A stretch of 64,000 nt of DNA from Bisporella sp. PMI_857. Taxonomy: Eukaryota; Ascomycota; Leotiomycetes; Helotiales; Helotiaceae. The stretch lies in NCBI GenBank assembly GCA_021307315.1, contig JAJSPD010000102.1, positions 62,001 through 126,000 of the forward strand, in the 5' to 3' direction. The stretch's first letter is position 1, and each line of letters opens with the position of its first letter. Made by a program: the position numbers and the translations under genes. The notes beneath the pieces were generated by a model that worked only from the letters and a program-made list of their open reading frames with translations, did no database searches and was not told the DNA's origin. Shown one piece after another: positions 34,874 through 46,163 of this stretch.

Positions 34874-36427
34874 ATCCAGAGTAGGGTTGCAGAGGTGAAG
34901 CTAAGCAGATGTGTACCGTATTCTTAACTCAGGCACTCAGGCCATAATTCAAGAGAAGTTTAGCGCATCAAGATAATGTACTTCCGTTCCAAAATCATGT
35001 TATCTTCTTTTGTAAGGCCCGAGGATACTGACCAACGCGCACACTACTCTGTGGTTATTTTGTATGCTTTTTTGCGATTTTGAAAATCTAGAATTTTATC
35101 TTGAATACCATCAATATTAGAAACAGTCACCTCCGAATCTAATCAACTATGCTCTATCGAATGACACGGTTTGTTTCGTTGTCCTAGGTGCGGATTGTGA
35201 GAAAAATGCTGACAAGTGGACTCCTAGTCGCTTCAAAATCAGCCAACTGACCTCAATTGACGTGTGTACAGCAGGGAAATCGAGAACAACATTTATTACG
35301 AGTGCTCCGATACTATTACCTACCGTAGAAGCCTTTCAATGTCGAGTTGATAGTGATAGTATACTTTATGAAAATGTAGTGATATACTTGCTTCGTCCTC
35401 TGATGAATCTTGATGGATTTCTCATTTCCACTATCGAAGAAACTGTAAGGAAATATGCAAAAGACGGACTATATCTTCTCGACGAACATTGCCGAGCTCG
35501 ATATACTTGCCGTTTTCAGACAGTTTTGTAAATATTTGCTGTTTTGCGCTTCGCCGATATTGCCGCAAGGTATTTTCCTGGTGGAGTAGAAGGCTACGGT
35601 AATAACAGACTTAGCGTCACTAGAGCAGTCTCGAGAAGGCTTTAAGAAAGCTGTATCCGCTTAAGCGGTAGCCAATTTCGCGAAAAGCCTTGCTAATTTT
35701 CTACGCGATCTTATCGAATAGACGATATGGCAGATGCCTGCACTAGGCACTCATATGTCCAGCCAAGTGACGAGATACATAACAGGTATTCTCTAACGTT
35801 TTGTGCTGATTGGAAAGCTGATGCTTCGACTTCTAGTTTCCATGAGCCTACCTAAAGTGCTCGCAGACTTTAGCCTGTATCGACAAAAGAGGGCGGCGGT
35901 CAAAGCCTTATGCAAGTCCGCAACTTGCGAGGTTCGTGGGAATTCGGAAGATTGCAGTGCCTAACTCAGACGATGTATGCGCTCTAAGGCGGCCTTCTCC
36001 CTTAATGGGAAAGACCCTGACTGTTTGGCAGATTGATGCAACCAAAATGCCAGTCACTCGCGTTAGCTGAGCCTCTATGCGGAAACGTCAAGACGGTGCC
36101 GCATAGATACCACCTAATATTTAATTTTGGCTTAGCGCCAACTGCTGTCACCATCCTCAGCCTCCTGTGCGACACCTAAGTAAAACGTTCTGTACGTCTT
36201 CAGGGGCAGGAAATCCCTGTTTCTCTAGACATGGAAAGAGAAGCGGGGCCACCGTGTGAACATCAAGATTGGATAGTTTTATAGCCGTGTCCAGAGTCCC
36301 TGTCTGCCAAGCCAGGAACCAATAAAATTGCGGCACAGACAGATTGATAACGGTTCCGTATCCAAAATGGCATTCTCGCTCAAATCATCCTTCGAAGAGA
36401 TTTTGTTTTAACCTCTTGTCTTTGGAT
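34874..36427. other. Intergenic region
   Basis: About 1.5 kb without a firm gene. A rightward 89-codon stretch at 35262-35531 (NLDGFLISTIEETVRKYAKD) is protein-like but unrecognised. A perfect 12-bp palindrome CCGCTTAAGCGG lies near 35659-35670. Confidence 0.4.
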
Positions 36428-37604
36428 ATGTCAACCCCCAAGAAGTCCAAGCTAGCGCCTGAGGTTCTCAAGCCCCATGGGATTACTTATGATAGTGCCG
36501 TTTACAACGATGATTCCGAAACCTTGCCAATCCATGTGAATATAGTACGAGAAGGCCTCTTAGACTTCGACTCTTTCCTCATTCGGGAACGGACTCAGCA
36601 GGCGCTGCGTGACACCGGCCACAGTCATAATGATATTCCGGATTCTGCATTTAAAAGTGGCGGAGGTATAGAAAGTTCAGAATTAGAGACACAGAGCAAG
36701 TTCATCATGATGGCAGTCAAAATTTCAGATGCAGTACAGACGCTTCAGTTCAACCAATCACTTGAAAATTCATGGCAAGCCCTGCTCAACCGAACGGTGT
36801 TTGAGCAGAAAAGCTATCCGGTTTTGAAAAGGTATGAATAATCCAACTGGCCTCTACTGAAAGCTGATTCGTAGTCAGATACAATATATTGAACATTGAG
36901 TCTACGAAGCAAATTGCATGGTAAGAATAACCTTATTCAATCTGCTTACAAACTCACTAATCTACTAAAAGTGTGTGCGACGGAACTGTAAAATGGAATG
37001 AAGCTCACTCAATTCGTGATTTGAACAAAGATAACCCTTTGCCCTCAATTCCAACACCTGATATTTACTTTGGATATACGATCTATGATTCAACGCAATA
37101 TACTAGCTATGGCTTTGCAAAAGACAATTTCATCCGGAATTTTACAACCGAAACGCTATATCAACTTACAGGGAAAGGCCTGTGTTCAGCAGTGACTTCT
37201 GGCTTTGCGTCATATTTAACCGACAGATTAAAACCAGGCAATGAACGTAGTGCTATACCGGGACATAACTTGCTGTGTTTCCCTTGGGCCGTTGTTGAAT
37301 TGAAGAGATTCAAGGAAGGAAATGAAACGGCACCAACTACAGAAGTCTATTGCCAGGCGGCAAATGCGGGCTCTACCGCTTTATGCATGCTAGAGAACTT
37401 GGCCAAGTTTGCAAAAGTTAAACAACACAACCAACACATTCCGCCATAGTGACTATCACATGTGTTGGAGGAGAGACTAAGATATGGCTTGCTTACTCAC
37501 GCTACACTATTGATAATCAACGTGACCATGTGAGTGCGGACGTGGCGGCCTTCATATTCGTTTCCATTCTCTGAAGCTGAACTATCTTAGCGAATGATTT
37601 GTAT

Positions 37605-37629
37605 CCCTTTAAGCGCCAAAGCGTCCAGA
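37605..37629 (+). repeat. Left terminal inverted repeat
   Basis: 25 bp, inverted match to 39560-39584 with one mismatch at position 4. Confidence 0.8.
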
Positions 37630-37714
37630 TCTCGCTTACGTAACAGGGATTACAGCCAATCAGAGAGCGTATTTCAAGTCAAAATCATCAAAATCTACTC
37701 TCTATTCTATATTT

Positions 37715-39537
37715 CTATGCTCTATTCTCATGATACCACGTAAAACAATCACCTGTCGAACAAAGGTGGACTTGGCATGCTGTACATCCTGATCTTGATG
37801 CTCGAGTACGTGGTTTCGGCTTAGAATTGCTTGATATTTCACCCAAAATTTTGCGCTTTCTAGGTACCCTTTCATGCCCTCTTTCTTTGCAAGCATAACA
37901 GTCTTGACAACCACCTAAATACTCTAATTTGTGCTCTGAATCGAGATTTGGTGATATTTGAGCTTTCCTCTTTCGTGGAGCTTGTTGAGCTTTTTGTAAT
38001 AAAGCTGAATATAACTCTTTTCTGAACGCTTGTTGCGTAATAAACTTTTGCGTTGTAGAAACTTCGGAATAGTAAGAAAGAAAATAAGAATTAACTAATA
38101 CAACGTTGAATAGAAAGTGCCAAATAGCATGCCATCCTCTTTTGCGTATGCGGCGTAAACCAGAGTTATATAATCGTAGTTGATCAGCTCGATCAACAGC
38201 GTTCATTTGATGATTGTAATCGTCGACGAATTGAGGTATTGATAGCTTTTTGGTAGGTGAATCACCAAAAGGAACTCTAGCTGTTTTGGCTGAAAAAAAG
38301 GGTTCTGAAGGACGTTTGCGTTCTCGAATAGTTGTACTTTGGCCATCTGTAATTGTAGACTGAAAAAGGACTAAAGCGTTATTTTTCCAGGCCAAAAAAC
38401 AGATTTGTTGGTCTTCCGAAGGTCGAGTAATTAAGGTTCCCCAAAGTATTTCATCTTTCGTTTTGTCAATAACCTTTTTTTGTACCAAATCTTCCGATAT
38501 GCCAGAATTTTTCCGGCATGTGCCTGTCGCTCCTATTCCCCGGTCTCGAAGTACTTTCAACAGCTTTGTAAACGTAAACAAATTATCCAAGTACACGCAA
38601 TAATAGAATTTGGCCGTAGAAAGCTTTGAAATCAAATACGGAACGACAGAGGCTGTAGGATTCGTTTTAAGCTCTGTTGGAAGTACAACGTTTTGGGGTT
38701 CTCGATTTTTGCCTTTTCCCTTTTTGTGCCAACACTATACTAATATATATCCTTTTTGAGCTAGGCACTATATCTTATAACCTTCTGAAATAGGTTTAGA
38801 AGGTATAATAAGCGTATCTTTTGATTTGCTAGTAAATCGTTTTATAGCTTCGTCGACAGCTAAGTCGCGGCCAGGCATCCAGAGTTGCGTGCAAATTGAC
38901 TGAATGTGCGTATTTAAAAGTTCAACCTAAATTAAAAATGAAGTTAGTTTACTATATAATACAATATAAAATTGCTTCAAACCTTGTTAAATACGTCAGG
39001 CGCATTAGGTCCAGATAGTTGCAATAACCGGTGTATATCTTGCTATCGGTTTTTGCCCATTGTTTGAGCAATTGTAGTATGTTTAGGCATCCATTCTGAG
39101 GTATCCCAGTACGCTCGAATTTCGTTTTCTACGTGTATGCCCATATAAATCCAAATTCCCATGTACCTATACAACTCAGCTATTGTGATCGGTTGTACAA
39201 CGCGAGCACTTTTCGTACGAGATTCTTGAGCTTGATTCTTTGATATATAATCATTCGTATTCCTGACTATTATTTCCAACTGTTCCTGAGAGAAAAACAA
39301 GCTCCAAATAGCCAATGCGTCGTTTGGCGCAACGTGTGTAGGAAGATTGATTTTGAAGTCGAATTGAGGGCAATCGAGAGGCACAAACTGCGTGCCAACG
39401 CTTGTAGTAGGAGAAATATCAGGCCGTAAGGTTCCTGGATCGGTAGAATCAGCAATAGTCTCTTTAATAAGCATGGTTGTGGTGTTGTTGTTGTATGAAG
39501 GTTGAAAACAAGAGATTCGACTATTTTGATGATGCAT
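37715..39537 (-). pseudogene. piggyBac-type transposase with three TAG stops
   Basis: ATG at 39537; coding to 38983, a 56 nt intron (38927-38982), then 38926-37715. DDE_Tnp_1_7-type features include AELYRYMGIWIYMGIHVEN, MPGRDLAVDEAIKRF, PISEGYKI, YLDNLFTFTKLLKVLRDRGI, FVDDYNHQMNAVDRADQLRL and GWHAIWHFLFNVVLVNSYFL. A Cys-rich tail (CQDCYACKERGHE, CTACQVHLC, CFTWYH) resembles the zinc-binding end of piggyBac transposases. The frame is open except for TAG at 39043-39045, 38768-38770 and 38735-38737, each at a position where Trp is expected. Otherwise nearly intact, so inactivation looks recent. It cannot make full-length transposase. Confidence 0.85.
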
Positions 39538-39559
39538 GGTCACGTGATTAGTTACAGGG

Positions 39560-39584
39560 TCTGGACGCTTTGGCGCTTAAGGGG
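39560..39584 (-). repeat. Right terminal inverted repeat
   Basis: Reverse complement of the left end over 25 bp with one mismatch. Confidence 0.8.
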
Positions 39585-40363
39585 ATATGGGAAGGATCCC
39601 TTTGCAAAATCTGGGACACCATTCAATTTTGTCGAATCACAGACAAACTCTTCGCCTGGGCGCAATATATTCTCAGGCCAAAAGTATCACAGTATATTGA
39701 TCAGTGGCGAGAACAGCATCCTGCTGGAACCAATGATCTTCGTTTTCGACTTGAAGACGACCCCAGTATCTCTAGCATAGTACATCGAGTTGAAAGACGA
39801 CTGAGGTCAATGAACATCTCGACCTCGCATAATCTTTTAAGCCTTATCCCGCTGGTTGTTACTCTTCATGAAGTAATTACGGCTACAGAGAAAGAGATCA
39901 CACCACGAGATGGAAAAACGGAATCAGGTCAAAGAAAATTACCAAGTGCATATATACAATCACCAAATGCGCCACATCCGACTATGTTGAGCATAATCTC
40001 AGAGGAACAAAACGTAATGAATTCAGCCATAGGCGATGCTGATGCTAATCTTGATGTTGTGAGATCAACTTGGTCCCGGTTATCTTTAGGAGCACAAGAA
40101 ATTAAGTCGCCATTCAATAATACAGGTACGTCACCTTGCGCTCTACGGATCAAACTTCAGCTAGCTGACTCGTTTCTTCAGATTCAGGAGGTTCGCCTAC
40201 TACACTCTCAGCAGGATTTGACCAAAACAATCAGACCTCGAATGCAACTACAGTTGTTCGCGGACGTTCAAAAGTCTCCATCAAAGAGTCTGAAGACAGC
40301 AGTACCTCCGTGCACTTTACACCAAGCCGAACAGAGCTACACGGCACATCATTCCATGGCACA

Positions 40364-40483
40364 TCGAAACCTCTATTCGGCGACATATCGAAACCTCTAT
40401 TTGGTGACATATCGAAACCTCTATTCGGTGGCGCATCGAAGCCACTTTTCGGTGACACATCGAAACCTCTTTTCAACTTCGCT
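40364..40483 (+). repeat. Coding 24-bp tandem repeat (SKPLFGD octapeptides)
   Basis: Five consecutive copies of an eight-residue unit (SKPLFGDI, SKPLFGGA, SKPLFGDT, SKPLFNFA) within the last exon of the disrupted gene. At DNA level the units are close to identical. Confidence 0.85.
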
Positions 40484-41143
40484 GCGGATGCTAATAAAGG
40501 CGAGCTGTTTAAATTGAATCCAATAAACGATGCTCTTCCTACAACGCATGGTTACGCTGAGAAACAAAGCGAGACTAAGCAGTCACCCACCAGTGCTCGT
40601 CCCGAGTCAAAGGCGCTTGGATCACCGTCGGGAAGCTTGGGGAAAGATCATACTATTGTCACCAAGACTTCAACATTGGTTGGCAGGAACGGCTTTGACA
40701 CTAGTCACATCGAGCAAAGGCCAGACGCTACAAAAAAAGTCCCAGTATCATCTCACACGGTACACATGGCTTTACGGCAAATGCATGCTCTTCCGCTAGA
40801 TGACCGAATACGAGAAGCAGCTACAAAAGAGGTCGGGAATAAGGAGCAAGAGAATCTCCAGCGCGGAAAAGATGGCCCTCGTCCACGAATCAAAATTCCA
40901 TTTCGAGGATATAGCATTTGGAGTGACAAATATACGGGGCAGCCAAGACATATAACTGGCATCATTGTAAGACTACCACCTGCAAAAGAGGAACATGAAA
41001 AAAGCGCACGTAAATCACTCATTTTCAAGGACTCCATAAGCTTCTCTCAGTTCACGCAACAGCTAGGCCAAAACGAGAAAGATGGAAGTCCAGAAACAGC
41101 GCATGTTGAAGTCGTGGAAATAAATGATGATAAGTGGGAGGAT

Positions 41144-41395
41144 ATAGACTCTGATGAAGAGAATATAGACTCTGATGAAGAGGATATAGACTCTGATGAA
41201 GTGGATGTAGGCTCCGGTGAAGATCATATAGACTCTAGTGAAAAGTATGCAGACTCTAATGAAGAGGATATAGATTCTAATGAAGAGGATATAGATTCTG
41301 ACGAAAATAATGGAGGCTCCGATAGAGAGCATATAGACTCTGACGAAGAGGATGTAAACTCAGATGAAGAGGATATAAACTCTGATGAATATGAG
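41144..41395 (+). repeat. Coding 21-bp tandem repeat (acidic DIDSDEE heptads)
   Basis: About twelve seven-residue acidic units, mostly DIDSDEE with variants VDVGSGE, KYADSNE and NNGGSDR, ending just before the TAG at 41404. Confidence 0.85.
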
Positions 41396-41404
41396 CCAAA
41401 GTAG

Positions 41405-42245
41405 GAGGAAAGTTGTAAATTCACCAAGGTCAACGTTCATGGGCAATCTAGTTGAAAGGCATTTGATAGAGCCATAAGGTGTAAAAATATGTATTATCAT
41501 ATAATTATATGCGCTTTCTTTATAGATGACGAAAGCTGGGTACCTCGCTCTGCGCGTATAATTGCCAGCCAAGGGGGGCATCGATGACGTATAAATGTTA
41601 TCTCGGAACGCGTATTGCTCTCCAGTCGCTCGAATGGCTAAACGGTTATAATCCAGATGTGTTGTCATGTAGCCACTGCGGCATGGGTTGAGGTAGGTAG
41701 AAGAATTAGGTGAATGTCACATTGAACTACAACGGCAAATTCTCCTTTTTTTATTCTTGTCCGCCAGAAGCCCAAACGAGTCAGTGCGAAGCTTTGATGA
41801 TCAATCCTGGAATACGGTATATTCATTGGCTTCCCCAGAACGTTTCGGAGCATTTCCCAGAGGGTAGGACCATGTGTGCTCAAACGGTAGTGCAACAAGT
41901 AATCCAATGTCTATCTTCGTAACGCCAACTCCTGCAATTTTAATGTATATATAGCCAAGGCCCGGCACTTGAGGCAGAACCTATAGTAATGGCTGGAAGC
42001 GCAAGAGTAGAGTATTAGATATGGCTGCTGATGTACGATTTCGAAAATTTCGTTCCCGCGTTTTGTGTTGTTTTCCGACGTCACAAGCTTCGGAGGAACA
42101 TATTCCCAGCTTACCAAGCCTCAGGAGATGAGTCACTGGGACTACAACCCACTTCCAAATAATTCACAAAATCACACTGAACCTGGCTATCATTTTCATA
42201 ACCCATCTTCCCATCGACCGAGCAGATTCACGAAATTTGTCGAAA
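41405..42245. other. Intergenic region
   Basis: No supportable gene. Promoter of the D-amino-acid oxidase gene lies at its right end. Confidence 0.45.
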
Positions 42246-43449
42246 ATGTCTAGTGGTTATGTTATCGTGGCAGGGTAAGAGCCATCTTCAGGCCACACAT
42301 TGCAGCCAAGCTAATTCTGGATGCTAGGGCAGGAGTTCTCGGTCTCACCAGCGCTATCCAACTTGCACGGACAGGTTTTAATGTTCTCGTTCTTGCAAGA
42401 GACACTCCTCAGGATCTCACCACCACTTATTCCTCTCCGTGGGCGGGAGCGCACTTCCGGCCAATCCCAATCACAACCCCTCAATTGGCAATTGAACAAG
42501 GTTTTGTCAAAGAGACTTATTATGAATTTCAACGTATCGCAGAAAATGATGTTTCAGCAGGTATTGCTTTCATCACTGGAATCGAATATTTCGACAATCC
42601 GGATAAGAGCTACACAGATTTAAGGCAAGAAGCGGGCTTCTGCATCTGGCCTGAATTCCGGGTTTTGGATCCCGGCAGCTTGCCTGATTTTGGAAAAGGC
42701 AAGATCAAATGGGGCGTGAGTTACAAGAGCTAGGTTCTTAACTCTCCAGTCTATCTTTCCTGGTTACAGCGCCAATTCGAAATTCTAGGCGGGAAGGTGG
42801 TGAAATGCACGTTGCAACACATCCATGAGGCAGTTTTTATTGCCAGGAAGGAGCTGAACGATTTGAATCTGGATATCAAAGCAGTTGTTAATGCTACTGG
42901 AATGGGGTTTGCTGATCCCGAGTGTTTTATTAGTAGAGGACAGTTCTTGCTTGTTAGTAATGAATGTAAGGAGACGATTTCACATCAGAGAGAAGATGGA
43001 GATGCAACGGTGATTATTCCAAGGCCATTAAGTGGTGGGACATTGATTGGGGGAACAAAGGAGGTGGGAAATTGGTAAGTTAAGCCCTTCATCCTCATCC
43101 TATGCGAATTGTAGTAAGGGATATTCTGACTAACGTTAATGAAAGGTCGTCTATACCATCAGAAGAAGCTTCCCGGGGAATAATTGAACGCGTCTCGGAA
43201 CTTTATCCTCAACTGCTTGGCGTCCAAGGAAGATTAAATGTACTCCGAGTTAATGTGGGAAGAAGACCCATGCGAAAGAGTGGTCTCCGACTAGAGGCGG
43301 AAAACACTACCTTTGTAGAGACTCGATCCGATGGATTTAAAACAGTCGATAAACCATTGAAGATCGTTCACTGCTATGGTGCAGGTGGTAATGGATATAA
43401 GCTCAGCTGGGGAGCCGCAAGGATGGTGGTAGAACTTGTTGATGATTAA
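42246..43449 (+). CDS. D-amino-acid oxidase (FAD, DAO family) with an in-frame TAG
   Basis: Exons 42246-42274, 42328-43074 and 43146-43449 span 360 codons. The first junction rebuilds VIVAGAGVLGLTSAIQLA, the FAD GxGxxG motif. TYSSPWAGAHFRP, VVNATGMGF, GQFLLVSN and the C-terminal VHCYGAGGNGYKLSWGAA signature identify a peroxisomal-type D-amino-acid oxidase, which deaminates neutral D-amino acids producing H2O2. No C-terminal SKL-like signal is visible (ends LVDD). Codon 145 is TAG (42731-42733) inside WGVSYKS-stop-VLNSPVYLSWL, where a Trp codon is likely. A GTGAGT donor at 42716 and a TACAG acceptor 54 nt later could remove the stop in frame but would delete conserved residues. It may be a recent pseudogene. 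Confidence 0.85.
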
Positions 43450-44881
43450 ATGATAATATTGCCGACCACAAACTATGGTTGGGCTTCGACTCCTCAGAGT
43501 AACGTTGCATAATTTATAAATTACATATTAGACTAACAGGAAATATATCAATCTTTGCTTGTAGAGCAAACTAGTTTATACAATATAACAGTCATGGCTG
43601 AAACATAGTCTCTACATATCTACTACAAAGAATGTAGCGATATTGATCCGCAAGCAAAAGAGCTCTGCAAGGATCTTTACTTCCTCTCGAAACTTAATTA
43701 GGGTAAAATAGGGAGAACACAGGACAACACTTAATAATAGTTTTAAGAGCGTAATAGCTCTATAAAGGCTTCGCAAGAGGCGGATGCGCTAAAGCTACAA
43801 CGCTATAGCTATCCAATATTCTTTGTATAAATATGCCTAATCTATTGTTGCTTATATCTAAACTTCAATAATGATTTATAGTGCTAAATAGTGTGCGTTA
43901 TAAGAACTCCGAGCCGACAATAAGGTATTCTCCGGCACTAGGGAAGTGGCTATATGCGACAAGCTTACTTGGAGATCGCATGACGGAATCAGGTTTTTGA
44001 CATGCAGAAACGTGCAAACATAGCCCCGATAGCCTTGACATATTCAACCGCTGTTCCAAAAGCGGAACTTTTCGATGTAATGCGTTCACGGACTTAACGG
44101 GTCATTATTCATGTGCACGTGATTGGCTATCTATACTGCACCTGTTGGAGCCTACCTTGTGATATAGCGCACGCTATACAGCTGTGGTTTGCATACTGAA
44201 TGGATATATGCAAGGCTCGACCCACCATAGCGCAAGATCAAATTGTCAGCCCACAAAGCTTCAATTCCTCATCTTCGTTTCCGCCTGCTATTTATAATTT
44301 CTCCAAGGATTTCTTGCGATTTGCAAGAAGCTTCAACAAGAGTGGTATTGAGGACTACTAAAGTGAATGAGAGTTGTGTGGCTTTGCACTTTATTCCGCC
44401 GCACAGAACTGAAGGACAATTTTTCATTGCCAACTAATTCGAGCATATCGGAAAGAAGATTCGGAACATTACAATGCCGAGGGCACTGAAGTTTTCTGGT
44501 ACACTATTTTGACTACGGGAAAGGCAGACAGGAAGAATTAGAATATTCATCCGATTATGACTATCAATTTTACGATATTGGCTAGTTATGGGAAAGCGGT
44601 TTGGATCCCAGTGGTGTTGATACTAACAGCAACGAATCATATTCGTCGCAATTCAGGACAATATCCATGCGAAGTGAGAACAATCCCTTATTTTAAATAT
44701 GCGCTATTCCGACCATTAAACAAGATCCTCCGCATCGCATGGCTTCCAGTGATCCCTATTATAATTTCGCTCAAGTAGTGTCTTGTAACACCATTGCCAA
44801 TTTCGCGTCCATTCGGAACCTCAATTAACAACATCGCAGCAAACAAAGTTATCCCCACCTGGGCAAACAGGGTCTATATAG
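43450..44881. other. Intergenic region
   Basis: AT-rich between about 43500 and 43900 with no coding signal; possibly old mutated repeat DNA. Two short open stretches near 44243 and 44557 have no support. Confidence 0.4.
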
Positions 44882-45243
44882 TTACAACCAGTCAGCTCCA
44901 AGGTCTAGTATAGTAGGTGTCGTTCGCATAGTCAAACTGTCGACTTACTGGGAAGTATAACTCCACCCCACGGTCCTGTGCATCGGTTATTCCATGTGCA
45001 AAGTGTATCGGTACCGAGCCCAGGGCATGGGTGGTAGATTGTACAGCACTGCACATCGTTTGGTGTGCCTGGACAGGTATATGCACCTGGAGTGCCGGGG
45101 TCGCTTTTCCCCCCATAGCTGGCACATGCGGATGTTGTAATACAGATGCTGTCTGGGGAGTCGACATTTGAGCAAGGGCTGTTGACGGCGCCATAAGCCA
45201 GAGCTGCAAGGGCCAGGAAAGTAGCAGCCGGTACGAAATACAT
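44882..45243 (-). CDS. Small secreted cysteine-rich protein
   Basis: ATG at 45243. A signal peptide (MYFVPAATFLALAALAYGAV) is followed by a Cys-rich domain: CSNVDSPDSICITTSACASY, GGKSDPGTPGAYTCPGTPND, then QCCTIYHPC and CTWNNRC. This spacing is common in small secreted fungal proteins and in N-terminal modules of some secreted hydrolases. Without splicing the frame stops at 44932. A GTAAGT donor at 44948 and TACTAG acceptor (intron 44905-44948, 44 nt) give an alternative end NLGADWL with stop at 44882. Extracellular; possibly an effector or cell-wall protein. Function not known. Confidence 0.7.
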
Positions 45244-46163
45244 ACTTTGCGTAAGGGGTTAGTTATATTATTAAGTTGATATCGAGAGGTGGAATGTGTC
45301 ATTTGGAAGAGGCAGAACTTGAAGTCCTTTATAGAATTTCAGACTTAGCACTTCCCTTGCAGTTGAAACTTTCTCGGTACTACAGTCTTGCCGTCTGACG
45401 TATTTTATTGATAAATCCGAAGTGTGTGCGATCTGAGATACTAACTACCGTGCAACTCAACAAATGAAATATGATCTCGATTGCTTCAGAGAACGTTGTT
45501 GGACGCTTCGTGGGAATCCTGCGTAGCAAGACTTCTGGGCTGATAGAGAGAGCAGTTACGTGGTACTGTGCAATGAGCTTCTGGGTATAAAGGGCTTTAC
45601 CCTTGAACAAGGGTGACTTGGGGGTTCTGCTCATGCACAATAAGCGCCAAGGAGTCTCACGATTCAGCTCACGATTTTTTCGTTTGGAGGTGACTTGGCT
45701 AGAAGATTTAAATACCAATCATTCTAGTATTCTCGTAATAGAACCCTAGTAGCCCCTACAAGGTCAAAGGATTTGGCTTCGTGACAGTAACTAACAAAAG
45801 AGTAATATAGAATTTTAATATAAAAAAAGAAATTAAAAAGTTCTAAATTCGAGCTAAAACTAAACTTTTTCGTTTTATGATTCAATTAATTACATTGTAC
45901 TGCATGATTGTGACGTCACATATGCTAAATACCCCACAGCCCCTTTTCGGTGCTGCATAGAGCCAAGTGGAGAGACGGGATCGAACGGAACACTAAGTGC
46001 CCCGCATTCTGAGGATATGCTACTCCACTCTGAATCCACTTTTCAGGTTGATACCCACACTAGACAGGGGCCGGGCTTATCATACTCAACTTCTCATCTG
46101 CCTAGCCCGTATTCTAGAAACTACAGAGCGAAAACACATTGTCGCCATAGACTGCATTTTCTC
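45244..46163. other. Intergenic region
   Basis: Very A-rich around 45790-45890. Promoters of the leftward secreted-protein gene and the rightward HET gene. No gene supported. Confidence 0.45.

Larger units (their letters stand above)
37605..39584 (-). mobile_element. piggyBac-like DNA transposon, about 1.98 kb
   Basis: A leftward piggyBac-type transposase fills most of the element. Both ends carry the same 25-bp inverted repeat (CCC[T/C]TTAAGCGCCAAAG...), with one mismatch. TTAA occurs inside the repeat at each end (37609-37612 and 39577-39580). If TTAA is the target duplication, as is standard for piggyBac, the element is 37613-39576. If the ends are CCC/GGG, the flanks are AT on each side. 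The host reading frame favours the second (see findings). Confidence 0.85.
36428..41404 (+). pseudogene. PD-(D/E)XK-like fungal gene, disrupted by a frameshift and a transposon
   Basis: Exons 36428-36831, 36879-36920, 36972-37529, then 37591-37604 joined across the transposon to 39587-40125, and 40182-41404. Motifs include CDGTVKWNEAHSIRDL, IPTPDIYFGY and FPWAVVELK, where PD...ELK resembles a PD-(D/E)XK nuclease core, then EVYCQAANAGS. At 37446 one nucleotide is missing: the frame hits TAG after HIPP, while the next frame continues IVTITCVGGETKIWLAYS. Across the insertion the expected CIWEGSLCKIW is rebuilt if the element plus one AT are removed. The C-terminal part carries a run of SKPLFGD-type octapeptides and an acidic DIDSDEE heptad tract. 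Such genes are repeated, fast-evolving and of unknown function in fungi. It cannot make its full product. Confidence 0.75.

Noticed and set aside
35659..35670. Palindrome CCGCTTAAGCGG as an end of the piggyBac-like element
   Set aside because: Shares only the CTTAAGC core with the terminal repeat; no transposase or second end nearby.
22846..43449. Reassignment of TAG to a sense codon
   Set aside because: Intact genes in the same window end with TAG (P450 at 14795, kinesin at 30272, metalloprotease at 34873), so TAG is a working stop; point mutation explains the internal ones.
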